Origin: Nitrospirota bacterium
GTDB taxonomy: Bacteria > Nitrospirota > Nitrospiria > JACQBW01
DNA: 64,000 bases
Direction: 5' to 3'
Assembly: GCA_016194305.1 (NCBI GenBank)
Contig: JACQBW010000001.1
Location: 1 to 64,000 of the forward strand
A model generated the notes under the pieces. It worked only from the letters and a program-made list of their open reading frames with translations. It was not told the DNA's origin and ran no database searches. Below, in pieces: positions 36,652 through 44,876 of this stretch (positions within the stretch are counted from its first letter, which is position 1; every line of letters starts with the position of its first letter). The position numbers were made by a program, and so were the translations under genes.

Positions 36652-37635
36652 TCAGGTCAGAGAAGAGGGCTTGAGGCAGGCAGGCGCTATACCGATCTTC
36701 TGAAGTGTTTCCAAAACCCTCATTCCGCTGCCCCAGTCGTTCCAGAGAACGCCCCTGACATGAATCACAAGAAGACGGGAAGGAAATTTTTCCAGGACCT
36801 GTTGCGAAATCGTAGCCTGTTCCATCTCCTGATACTCCTGCAGAATGACTTCGCTCTCCTCGGGTTTACCGATCGCCTGAATGATTTTCCCGAAGCGGCG
36901 ATGGAGGTCCGGCAATGCATCCTTCACCAGTTTCAAGAGTGTCGAACATCGGGTAATCAAGACCAGCGTATTCCAGAGATAGCCCTGACTTAAAAAAGTC
37001 TCTGCAGATTTTCGGTCGGGCTTCTCATGAAATTTTTCCACTCTGTTAATTTCAAATCCTTTGATACTTGAAACCCTTTCACCCGTCTGGATCCATCCAT
37101 ATTCCGTCTCCGGCGCGTCCGGCTGTACACCCAAAAGGAGCACTTTGTCCGGAAAACTCTGAATCGCCCTGCTGGCATATTCAATATGTTCCATAAAGTG
37201 ATCTTCCTCCAGAATAAAATGATCGGATGGGAAGACGGCCACAGTGCATTCGGGATTTTTCTTATAAATATAGGAAAGCGGAAGCAGAATTCCAGGAGCG
37301 GTTTCACGATTAATTGGTTGAAAAATGAGTGTTCCGGACGGTCGATCCTTCAATTGTTCCTGAAATGCCGGTTGGTGTTTTGGGTCAACAACCACCAGCA
37401 ATTTGTCTCGAGCGATCAGCCTCTCCACTCTATCAAGAGTATGTTGAATCATGGTGCGTTTCCCGGTAAATGCGACGAATTGTTTAGGATGACTTGTCCC
37501 GTATTGATTCTTAATATATTCGACCATACGGGTTCCATGACCAGCGGCCAACACAATACCATGTAAGTCGACTTCAAAATGTGGGAGTAAAATATTGACG
37601 GACAGGTCAGATTTCAGGTGATACGGAGTCGGCAT
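36652..37635 (-). CDS. Mannose-1-phosphate guanylyltransferase-like nucleotidyltransferase
   Basis: About 327 residues with a ManC-type nucleotidyltransferase domain: HGIVLAAGHGTRM, HPKQFVAFTGKRTMIQHTLDR, AVFPSDHFI, EYGWIQTGE, VEKFHEKPDRKSAETFLSQGYLWNT. It should form a nucleotide sugar such as GDP-mannose. The C-terminal phosphomannose-isomerase domain of long ManC proteins is absent. An N-terminal stretch of about 30 residues precedes the loop, longer than usual. ATG 37635 is preferred because GGAAGGG lies just upstream; the frame also opens at 37662. Confidence 0.8.
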   Translation of the reverse strand: MPTPYHLKSDLSVNILLPHFEVDLHGIVLAAGHGTRMVEYIKNQYGTSHPKQFVAFTGKRTMIQHTLDRVERLIARDKLLVVVDPKHQPAFQEQLKDRPSGTLIFQPINRETAPGILLPLSYIYKKNPECTVAVFPSDHFILEEDHFMEHIEYASRAIQSFPDKVLLLGVQPDAPETEYGWIQTGERVSSIKGFEINRVEKFHEKPDRKSAETFLSQGYLWNTLVLITRCSTLLKLVKDALPDLHRRFGKIIQAIGKPEESEVILQEYQEMEQATISQQVLEKFPSRLLVIHVRGVLWNDWGSGMRVLETLQKIGIAPACLKPSSLT

Positions 37636-37757
37636 GTCTCCCTTCCCGATGAATAAGACCAAATAAGTATAAAAATATAGGTTATATAAAGCAAATATTT
37701 AATAACTTTTAAAAATCAGCATCGCGATATTCAAGAAACTTAACGCTTAACTTGAAA

Positions 37758-37786
37758 TTGCGTTCAATCACCTATTCGACTATACT
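37758..37786 (+). promoter_or_regulatory. Promoter of the glucokinase gene
   Basis: TTGCGT (37758-37763), 17 bp, TATACT (37781-37786), upstream of glk. The -35 box overlaps a small inverted repeat, TTGAA-N6-TTCAA (37752-37767), which could be an operator. Confidence 0.4.
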
Positions 37787-37826
37787 CCCTCTGAAAAGAG
37801 GCACGAACCCGGAACAAAAGATCACC

Positions 37827-38819
37827 ATGATATTAGCTGGAGATATCGGAGGCACAAAAGTGGACCTCGCTTTCTTTCAGTCCGACGGGAAGAAATTGAC
37901 GGAGGTACGGCAAGAAACTTTTCGAAGCAGGGAATTCGGCTCTCTGGACGAGGTCATTCAGAAGTTTTGTCTGAATGAACTGCCCCGAATTCAAAAGGCC
38001 TGTTTTGGCGTGGCAGGTCCCGTAGTGGACGGGCGCTGCGAGACGACGAATCTTCCCTGGGTTGTTGACGCCGAAGAAATGAAACATCGGTTTTCAATTC
38101 AATCTCTGTTTTTGTTGAACGATCTGGAAGCAATGGCCTACGGGACTGGCATTCTGGCTGAACATGAAACCGTCATTCTCAACCCGGGAATTCCCCGTAG
38201 TACGGGAAACCGCTGCGTCATTGCAGCCGGTACCGGACTAGGTGAAGCGATCCTTTTCTGGGACGGGACCCGATTCCAGCCTTCGGCCACAGAAGGGGGA
38301 CACTCAGATTTTGCACCTCGAAATGAAATCGAATGGGAACTACTGAAATTTCTGATGGATCAATATCCCAGAGTCAGTTTTGAAAGAGTGCTTTCAGGAC
38401 CTGGAATTTTAAACATTTACCGTTTTTTAACACTGCGTCGCGAAGGTGAAGAGCCTTCCTGGCTGAAGGAATCGCTTGAAAAAGAGGATCCTGCCAGCGT
38501 CATTTCAAAAGCAGCACTTGAATTGAAATCTGAGCTTTGCATCAAAACGATCGATTTGTTTGTTTCAATTTATGGGGCGGAAGCGGGAAATCTCGCATTA
38601 AAGACGATGGCAACGGGGGGTGTCTTTATAGGCGGGGGAATCGGAACAAAAATTTTGAAAAAACTGAGGGAAGGAGAGTTCGTCCGATCCTTTGTCAACA
38701 AAGGCCGGATGTCCTCTTTAATAAAGCGCATGCCTCTCAAAGTGATTATCAATGAAAAAACCGCTCTTCTGGGAGCGGCTCATTATGCTGACGACTTCAA
38801 TTTAGCCAGGGCAATTTGA
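37827..38819 (+). CDS. glk: Glucokinase (ROK-unrelated, E. coli Glk type)
   Basis: About 330 residues of the PF02685 family: ILAGDIGGTKVDLAFFQ phosphate loop, CFGVAGPVVDGRCETTNLPWVVD, LLNDLEAMAYG, IAAGTGLGEAILFWDG, and EGGHSDFAPRNEIEW. It phosphorylates glucose with ATP and so recovers free glucose released by MalQ or GH57 activity. ATG 37827 (MILAGDIGG) is the natural start; the frame is open 75 nt further but that part covers the promoter. The 3' end overlaps glgA by 37 bp on the opposite strand. Confidence 0.92.
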   Translation: MILAGDIGGTKVDLAFFQSDGKKLTEVRQETFRSREFGSLDEVIQKFCLNELPRIQKACFGVAGPVVDGRCETTNLPWVVDAEEMKHRFSIQSLFLLNDLEAMAYGTGILAEHETVILNPGIPRSTGNRCVIAAGTGLGEAILFWDGTRFQPSATEGGHSDFAPRNEIEWELLKFLMDQYPRVSFERVLSGPGILNIYRFLTLRREGEEPSWLKESLEKEDPASVISKAALELKSELCIKTIDLFVSIYGAEAGNLALKTMATGGVFIGGGIGTKILKKLREGEFVRSFVNKGRMSSLIKRMPLKVIINEKTALLGAAHYADDFNLARAI

Positions 38820-40252
38820 TAAAGCTTTTCATACTCTTTTGCGGAACGATCCCATGAAAAATCCGCCGACATCGCGGTTTGAACCAGATTATTCCAGTTT
38901 GGCCTGTCTTGATAATAAGATAAAGCAAGACGGAGTGCCGTCAGGAGAGAATGCGAAGAGGCGGTTTCAAACTGGAAACCATTGGCGGCGTGTCTCATAA
39001 GATTTTTCGGTGTGGCATCCATAATGGTATCGGCAAGACCGCCTGTTTTTCTCACTAAAGGAATTGCTCCATAGCGAAGGGCATAGATTTGACTCAATCC
39101 GCAGGGCTCGAAAATGGAGGGCATCAGGAAGAGATCTGAACCCGCCATAACACGGTGGGAAAATTTATCATCGAAGGTAAGATGGACAGAAAGTTTATCT
39201 CGACATTTCTCGCTCGCTTTCTTGAATTGAGCTTCCAGTTCCGGTTCACCGACTCCCAAAACGACCATTTGAAGGTTAAGCGAGGTCAGTTCCTCGATCA
39301 CTTCAAGTACCAGAGCCATTCCTTTTTGATGGGTAAGTCTTGAAACAATTCCGATCAAGAGAACATCCTTTTCCGGAAATTTGCATTTTCGTTGAAGGGA
39401 ATTTTTACAAACCCTCTTCCCTTCCATCGATTTGGGGCTATAGCCACGGCTGAGCGATCGATCATTCGCCGGGTTCCATTTCTGATAATCCGCCCCGTTC
39501 AAGATCCCGTACAAATCGTCCTGGCGCTGGCGGATGAGGCCCTCCAGGCCGCATCCGAATTCGGGTTCCAGTATTTCCTTGCTATAAGTCGGACTGACGG
39601 TATTCAATAGATCCGCAAAAACAATCCCGGACTTGAGAAAATTAATCTTCCCGTAAAATTCCAATGTGTCGGAAGTAAAGTACGATTCCGGAAGTCCCAG
39701 AATGGGGAATACAGATTTTTGAAAAACACCCTGGAAAGCAAGGTTATGGATGGTAAAAAGCGTGCCCGTCATAAGATAAAAGGGATCCCTGGCAAGGTCC
39801 GCCTTCCGGTACGCCAGTGCAAGCGCCGTCTGCCAATCGTTGAAATGAAGGATGTCGGGATGCCAGTTTTGAAGTTTGGGAACTTCCAGAAGGGCCTTGC
39901 AGAATAGCGCAAAAGCCTCCGGATTGTCGGGATAGTCTTTTCCATTTTCCTGGTATGGCGCATCACGCCGTGAAAAAAAGGGCGTTGAGAGAAAGTAGAC
40001 TTCAAGGGAACTGTTCGGCAGCATTCCGTTCCAGAGCGTTATCCGATGATTTTTTTCTCCCATCGGTACGGTAAACTCTTTTAATCTTTTGAGCCCCCAT
40101 TCAACCTCTGAAATCATGCCATATTTCGGCATGATGATTTTCACATCGTGTCCCAGACGTTCGAGAGCAGGCGGAAGGGAACCTGCCACATCAGCCAGTC
40201 CGCCCGTCTTGGCAAATGGCTCCACTTCCGAAGCCGCAAATAAAACTCTCAT
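38783..40252 (-). CDS. glgA: Glycogen synthase (ADP-glucose type)
   Basis: About 489 residues of GT5. MRVLFAASEVEPFAKTGGLADVAGSLP contains the ADP-glucose-binding KTGGL, followed by LHFNDWQTALA, FTIHNLAFQG, SPTYSKEI, and FLMPSIFEPCGLSQIYALRYGAIPLVRKTGGLADT, with the second KTGGL. It extends glycogen using ADP-glucose from GlgC. ATG 40252 is chosen by homology and a GAGGGG about 11 nt upstream; the open frame begins 84 nt earlier. Confidence 0.95.
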   Translation of the reverse strand: MRVLFAASEVEPFAKTGGLADVAGSLPPALERLGHDVKIIMPKYGMISEVEWGLKRLKEFTVPMGEKNHRITLWNGMLPNSSLEVYFLSTPFFSRRDAPYQENGKDYPDNPEAFALFCKALLEVPKLQNWHPDILHFNDWQTALALAYRKADLARDPFYLMTGTLFTIHNLAFQGVFQKSVFPILGLPESYFTSDTLEFYGKINFLKSGIVFADLLNTVSPTYSKEILEPEFGCGLEGLIRQRQDDLYGILNGADYQKWNPANDRSLSRGYSPKSMEGKRVCKNSLQRKCKFPEKDVLLIGIVSRLTHQKGMALVLEVIEELTSLNLQMVVLGVGEPELEAQFKKASEKCRDKLSVHLTFDDKFSHRVMAGSDLFLMPSIFEPCGLSQIYALRYGAIPLVRKTGGLADTIMDATPKNLMRHAANGFQFETASSHSLLTALRLALSYYQDRPNWNNLVQTAMSADFSWDRSAKEYEKLYQIALAKLKSSA

Positions 40253-40479
40253 CTTTTTTTTGACCCCTCGCGCGACAAGATCATTATTTTTGCCTTTCCC
40301 TTCTGTCACAAAAAGGGGGATGATCCGCAGAGTCATTGCGGACCTATCCCCCTACCGACACCCTCTCCCATTTCGGATTAAGGCGTTATGCTTTCACCTT
40401 TCGTCGCGGTCCTGTCAGGAAAAAGGTCCATACCACAAAACCCACTCATAGCATATTCCCTTTTCCCACGCAAAGGATA

Positions 40480-40662
40480 TCATGAACCCCTTCTTTCAAT
40501 ATAGAGCTTTATTTTCTTTACGCAAAAATATCCCGGAACAAATATCATTGCGGCAAACAATAGACCGTAGAAAGGGGCGAGAGGATCATTTTTTCCAAAA
40601 AAATAGACATAACTGTCAATCACAATTGTGTAAAAAAGCAATATCTTGATCTTTAGCCACAT
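40480..40662 (-). CDS. Small two-helix membrane protein, unknown
   Basis: A 60-residue predicted protein with two hydrophobic stretches (about residues 4-22 and 30-49) and a basic C-terminus (KKIKLYIERRGS), giving a two-helix inner-membrane topology. I do not recognise a family. It is supported by a GAGG motif 8 nt before ATG 40662. The gene lies between glgA and the H1-like fusion gene in the same direction. Confidence 0.45.
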   Translation of the reverse strand: MWLKIKILLFYTIVIDSYVYFFGKNDPLAPFYGLLFAAMIFVPGYFCVKKIKLYIERRGS

Positions 40663-40750
40663 GGTTAAGCCTCAAACTATCCCCGGTACCGGGAGAGAAC
40701 CGGTCGAATCTCAATCCGGCCTCAAACAAGATTCGTTTACCCGGTCACGA

Positions 40751-41353
40751 TTATTCCGCCTTTCTGTAGACACGATCATGCTCTCGTACCATATCCCTTA
40801 CCTTGACACCGACAGTCTGACCTGTTTCGGCGGTTTCAATATTTTGATGTTCAATTTCAATGGACTCTACCACCTGTTCAAAGTCCGTCGTGTGTCCTTT
40901 GATATGAATTGTATCCCCCACACGGAGATAACCGGTATCCAGCTCAATGATGGCGACATTGGAATGATTATAATAGTGAACCACTTTTCCAATTAAGACT
41001 CCCGTTGACGCGGGTATTGGAAATCCGTTGCCCGGTAAAGCCGTGGTCACGGTCACGATCGTTTCTTCAATGATGGCCACCGGTCGCGCGGCAGAAACAG
41101 GCTTGTTTTTGGTCGCGGATGGCTTGACTGGCTTCACGATCGTTTTTTTCTTTTGGGTCGTTGGTGCGGTCTTTTTCCGGGTCGCAGGTTTTTTCGCCTT
41201 TTGCTTTGGAGCAGCCTTTCGCGCCTTTTTCGCCGTGGTCACCTTTTTTGCCGCCTTCCCGACCGCTTTCTTTTTTCGGGCAGTCGTTGTCACCTTTTTC
41301 CTGGCGGCCGGCTTTTTCTTGACCTTCTTTGCAGATTTTGATTTAGCTTTCAT
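40751..41353 (-). CDS. Histone-H1-like basic tail fused to EF-Tu-like beta-barrel
   Basis: A 200-residue fusion. Residues 1-95 are almost only Lys, Ala, Thr, Pro and Arg with AAKKVTTAKKARKAAPK-like repeats, as in bacterial H1-like DNA-binding proteins. Residues about 120-200 match a translation-factor domain-2 barrel: GVLIGKVVHYYNHSNVAIIELDTG, LRVGDTIHIKGHTTDFEQVVESIEIEH, GQTVGVKVRDMVREHDRVYR. Stand-alone versions of the barrel are annotated as translation elongation factor-like proteins of unknown function. The basic tail should bind DNA or rRNA. ATG 41353 has an excellent AGGAGG 8 nt upstream, and the frame is intact. Confidence 0.8.
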   Translation of the reverse strand: MKAKSKSAKKVKKKPAARKKVTTTARKKKAVGKAAKKVTTAKKARKAAPKQKAKKPATRKKTAPTTQKKKTIVKPVKPSATKNKPVSAARPVAIIEETIVTVTTALPGNGFPIPASTGVLIGKVVHYYNHSNVAIIELDTGYLRVGDTIHIKGHTTDFEQVVESIEIEHQNIETAETGQTVGVKVRDMVREHDRVYRKAE

Positions 41354-41366
41354 GACAACCCCTCCT

Positions 41367-42035
41367 TTATGATTGATATTGTAATGCCCGCTCGATTCGA
41401 TGTTGATCGAACCACCAGGCCCATACGGGAAATAACCAGGTCATTAAAGTGCCCATTGCAATCGCGGTTGTGCTGGGCGGCGGGGGAGCAAAGAGACTTC
41501 CCGCATAGCCAAAAATGAGAAAAAGGGCGAAACTCCAGAACCCGTATTTTCCGATCCTGTCTTGAGGTGCAGTCACACGAAGATAAATCATCATGCCGGT
41601 TAGAAAAAGAAAGTTTTCGAGGAGAAAAGTAAGGGTCACATGATTCCAGAGTCCACCTCCGACTAAAATCGCGCTTCCCGGGTAGAGCGGGAGGTCAGGT
41701 CGATGCACGATGGCATCCAGCAGCCAGTGGCTGACGACTCCGATCCAGATCCAGAGCGTTCCGGAAATGTAACGGGTGACACTGAAATAAAATCCCGCAA
41801 AAAGTGAGGCCCAGACGAGGGTGGCGAGAAGGCTGTGAGAATAGGGATAGTCGAAAAAATCCAGCGGAGTCACAGCCGTGTTTCCTGGATCAATCCTGAC
41901 ATGTTCCCAGCCGAACAAGAGAAATATCGGCCAAATCAGATCCAAAAAAATGGGTGCCGCGATCAGAAGTCCCAGAGAGGTTTTCGGTGCAAACTTTTTG
42001 GCAGCCAAACCCACGGCATAATGACCTATAAACAT
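41367..42035 (-). CDS. Membrane-bound metal-dependent hydrolase-like protein (YdjM family)
   Basis: About 222 residues with five or six membrane helices. FIGHYAVGLAAKK, PYSHSLLATLVW, and VVSHWLLDAIVHRPDLP place His and Asp residues as in the YdjM/DUF457 family, which is linked in some members to phage or envelope functions but remains poorly defined. ATG 42035 is preferred over 42071 because the YdjM motif begins at once and AGGAG lies about 10 nt upstream. It is 13 bp upstream of the H1-like fusion gene and probably co-transcribed. Confidence 0.72.
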   Translation of the reverse strand: MFIGHYAVGLAAKKFAPKTSLGLLIAAPIFLDLIWPIFLLFGWEHVRIDPGNTAVTPLDFFDYPYSHSLLATLVWASLFAGFYFSVTRYISGTLWIWIGVVSHWLLDAIVHRPDLPLYPGSAILVGGGLWNHVTLTFLLENFLFLTGMMIYLRVTAPQDRIGKYGFWSFALFLIFGYAGSLFAPPPPSTTAIAMGTLMTWLFPVWAWWFDQHRIERALQYQS

Positions 42036-42152
42036 GATAGGCACGCTCCTCTCCGATCCGCTTTTGTCCAAAACGAATTATAATCAAAATGACTTTATAG
42101 AGCAATATCAGGCAAATCAAGTCTATTCTCATGGACCGTTGTCAAGAGGTTT

Positions 42153-42701
42153 TTAATCCAGTTGAATCCTGGGAGTTTCCAAACCGAGAATGGGACATTC
42201 TCCACGACCGAAAGGAAGAAGATATACGGTCATTTCCTTCAAGAATCGATTCACTTCGATGCCCATCCATTTCTTTCCATGAAACGGTTTAAGCTGAACC
42301 GACGCCGCCTTCCAGAGTTTTTCTGCTGAATTTCTTTCTCGAATGTGGAGTTTTAAAAGCATCGCCGTAATCTGAATGAGTCCTTGAATGAATTGGGCCG
42401 GTTCTGCTTCGGGGGCATGCCTGATCCAGAGACCTTCCCACGATTCATGGGCTTCCCAAAAATAAAATCGGTTAAAAAGATCTACCCCTTGAAGGTAGAT
42501 TTCCAGCGTCTCCCATTGTTCCGGGGACCAATTGAGCGGGCTTGATAATCGGCCCGTATTGTAGCTGTGACCTTTTGGATCACGTGTGGGGTGGGGATAT
42601 AGCCCGGGGACAAATCGGTACGCCGGAAGAGAGCGATTCGATGCATACCAGGGAAGATGCGTCTGATCAGGAGGCTCAGGAATAGGAAAAACAGATCCCA
42701 T
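42153..42701 (-). CDS. DUF309 domain protein
   Basis: A 182-residue protein whose central part is the all-helical DUF309: YLQGVDLFNRFYFWEAHESWEGLWI, then FIQGLIQITAMLLKLHIRE and LKPFHGKKWMGIEV. The conserved E-A-H-E motif suggests metal binding or catalysis, but no function is established. An N-terminal Pro-rich stretch (PPDQTHLPWYASNRSLPAYRF) of about 55 residues precedes the domain. The last visible feature is GRGECPILG near the end. Confidence 0.78.
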   Translation of the reverse strand: MGSVFPIPEPPDQTHLPWYASNRSLPAYRFVPGLYPHPTRDPKGHSYNTGRLSSPLNWSPEQWETLEIYLQGVDLFNRFYFWEAHESWEGLWIRHAPEAEPAQFIQGLIQITAMLLKLHIRERNSAEKLWKAASVQLKPFHGKKWMGIEVNRFLKEMTVYLLPFGRGECPILGLETPRIQLD

Positions 42702-42730
42702 AAACAGATTTTGGCTTTCGATATAAAACT

Positions 42731-43495
42731 CTATTTGGCGGTATAACCTCCATCGATCACCAGTTCACTCCCCGTGACGAACTTGGCCTCTTCGGACGCG
42801 AGATAGAGTATCCCGTAAGCGATATCATCCGCTTCACCGATATGACCAAGCGGATGCAGGTCATCGGCAAATTTCCGGGTTTCTTCCACATTGCCCTTGG
42901 ACTTGAAGAAATTCTCCACCATGGGAGTCCAAATGAATCCGGGATGAACAGAGTTGACACGAATTTTATTCTTGGCGTAAAGCAGAGCATCCGTTTTTGA
43001 CATCAGCCTGACAGCCCCTTTCGAGGCATGGTAAGGTGGAACGTCTGCCCCCCCGACAAGCCCGTAAATGGAGGAGAGATTGACGATACTCCCCCCTCCT
43101 TTTTTCATAAAGGGAATTGCATGTTTGGTACAAAAGAAAACGCCTTTCACATTGACGGCCATTACCCTGTCCCATTCTTCCGAGGTCACTTCGTGGGTGG
43201 GTTTATCTGTTCCTGAAATACCGGCATTATTGACCAGAATATCGATTTTTCCAAAGGCTTTTTGAATTTCCGAGAAAGTTTTCTTGACCTCATTTTCATT
43301 CGAAACGTCTAATAACCAGAACTTCGCAACGCCTTTGGCTCGATCAATTTCTTCGACAACCTTTAAACCCTCTTTTTCCAGAACGTCTGTTACTGCAACT
43401 TTGGCCCCTTCTTTTGCAAGAAGCAGAGCCGTGGCACGCCCTATGCCCAGCGACCCTCCTGTCACAATCGCCGTCTTCCCTTCCACTCGTTTCAT
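42731..43495 (-). CDS. Short-chain dehydrogenase/reductase, NAD(H)-type
   Basis: A 254-residue classical SDR with TGGSLGIGRATALLLA, Asp at the end of beta-2 (VAVTDVLEKEG), which favours NAD over NADP, NNAGISG, Ser in NLSSIYG, catalytic YHASK, and GSELVIDGGYTAK at the C-terminus. It resembles cyclohexanol/3-hydroxy steroid-type or glucose dehydrogenase-like SDRs. The substrate is unknown. AAAGGTG lies 6 nt before ATG 43495. Confidence 0.85.
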   Translation of the reverse strand: MKRVEGKTAIVTGGSLGIGRATALLLAKEGAKVAVTDVLEKEGLKVVEEIDRAKGVAKFWLLDVSNENEVKKTFSEIQKAFGKIDILVNNAGISGTDKPTHEVTSEEWDRVMAVNVKGVFFCTKHAIPFMKKGGGSIVNLSSIYGLVGGADVPPYHASKGAVRLMSKTDALLYAKNKIRVNSVHPGFIWTPMVENFFKSKGNVEETRKFADDLHPLGHIGEADDIAYGILYLASEEAKFVTGSELVIDGGYTAK

Positions 43496-43865
43496 TTCAG
43501 CACCTTTCCAAATTTCTCAAAAATGGTTTGAATCCAGGATTTCTTAATTGCCTGCCTCTATCTCTTAAAATGAGCAATATCGGTACCAATTGAAATCGTT
43601 CCAGCATGGGAATCTGCTGAAGGTCATTTATACACATAAAAACAATGAGTTTAAGGCCTGGATTCCAATTGCAGCACTCAATGGATTTCTTTTTACTTTA
43701 AAGTGTTCTCTGAAAATGTCCTGTTCATTTGACAGAAAAACAGGAACGGGTGTCGTTTCAATTGAAATGTTTGAAATTATCAGCTCCTCCACTCTGTCTA
43801 AGTATTTAGCCAGGGTAAGGGCTTGGCTGTACAGGTCATCATCGAAGCACCCGCCTCAAAACCTT
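43496..43865. other. Intergenic stretch without a supported gene; nested inverted repeat
   Basis: This 370-bp gap upstream of the SDR gene and downstream of pfkA holds no protein I can support. An open frame of about 100 codons on the plus strand has no recognisable family and no ribosome-binding site. CCTGTT-N13-AACAGG (43720-43744) encloses CTGT-N7-ACAG, so the site can pair in two ways. It could be a regulator site for the SDR gene or a terminator after pfkA. Confidence 0.4.
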
Positions 43866-44837
43866 TCAACGGGCCAGAATTTGAGCCCATTTCATCCACC
43901 GTAAATCCAGTGGTTTTGGCACCGAGGACATTTTCAAAAGAGGCGTTGAAACAATCTCCCCATTGACCAGGCCAATCAGGTTTCCCCGCTTTCCCTCCAT
44001 CAAAGATTCTACCGCAGCCACCCCCATGCGGGTTGCCAGGAGCCGGTCGAATGCGCTCGGCGAACCGCCCCTCTGGACATGACCCAGCGTGGTGACTCGG
44101 AGTTCAAATCCGATGCGCTGATGATGTTCCTTGAAATAGGCCGCAATTTCGGCCGCTTTGAAGCGTACTCCTTCCGCAACGACCGCAATCGCATGGGCTT
44201 TTCCCCGATCGTAAGCCGCACGAAGTTCGGATGCAATCACTTCCGGTTCGAACGGAACTTCCGGAATGGCGACCACTTCGGCGCCTCCCGCAATGCCGAT
44301 CATCAGGGCCAGATATCCACAGTTCCTTCCCATCACTTCCACGAGAAAGGCCCTATTGTGAGATGACGCCGTGGTTTTAATTCGATCGACCGCCTCCAAC
44401 GCGGTATTGATCGCCGTATCGACGCCAATAGAGATGTCGCACCCCGGCAGATCATTATCAATGGTTGACGCTACGCCAACCACAGGAAACCCCTCGCGCG
44501 AAAGCGCCAGGGCGCCCTGCTGCGATCCGTTTCCTCCAATGACGACCAGCGCTTCCACTTCATTCTTTTCGAGAACGTTCAGCGCTTTTCGCCGGCCCGA
44601 ATCCGTTTCAAATTCCGGACAACGGGCACTTCCCAGAATGGTCCCGCCCCTTTCGATAATTCCACCCACGTCCCGGTCCCCGAGGTGTCTTAACTCCCCC
44701 TTGATCAAACCCGAAAATCCATGGCAAAATCCGACAACTTCTATCCCCTCAGCCGCTGAAATTCGGGTCACCGCACGGATCGCGGCATTCATTCCCGGAG
44801 AATCCCCACCGCTTGTCAGAATGCCAATTTTTTTCAT
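43866..44837 (-). CDS. pfkA: 6-phosphofructokinase (variant active site)
   Basis: A 323-residue PfkA-family protein: ILTSGGDSPGMNAAIRAV, IVGSARCPEF-like ILGSARCPEFE, catalytic STIDNDLPGCDISIGVDTA with Asp residues near 127 and 129, VEVMGRNCGYLAL, and LGHVQRGGSPSAFDR. The ATP/Mg motif is GGNGS instead of GGDGS: residue 103 is Asn rather than Asp. Gly at 104 agrees with ATP, not pyrophosphate, as phosphoryl donor. It phosphorylates fructose-6-phosphate in glycolysis and completes the path from the glycogen genes. Confidence 0.9.
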   Translation of the reverse strand: MKKIGILTSGGDSPGMNAAIRAVTRISAAEGIEVVGFCHGFSGLIKGELRHLGDRDVGGIIERGGTILGSARCPEFETDSGRRKALNVLEKNEVEALVVIGGNGSQQGALALSREGFPVVGVASTIDNDLPGCDISIGVDTAINTALEAVDRIKTTASSHNRAFLVEVMGRNCGYLALMIGIAGGAEVVAIPEVPFEPEVIASELRAAYDRGKAHAIAVVAEGVRFKAAEIAAYFKEHHQRIGFELRVTTLGHVQRGGSPSAFDRLLATRMGVAAVESLMEGKRGNLIGLVNGEIVSTPLLKMSSVPKPLDLRWMKWAQILAR

Positions 44838-44876
44838 CGTCGAATTATTCCCTGTGATATGTCGGCAATAGAGGCA

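Noticed and set aside
40683-40694. Palindrome CCCGGTACCGGG upstream of the small membrane protein
   Set aside because: A single short GC palindrome with no promoter around it and no second copy seen; too little to call an operator.
41028-41372. A Phe-rich open frame antisense to the H1-like gene
   Set aside because: It is the mirror of Lys/Ala codons on the other strand and has no independent support.
43590-43904. A 104-codon open frame on the plus strand
   Set aside because: No ribosome-binding site, no recognisable family, and it overlaps the end of pfkA.
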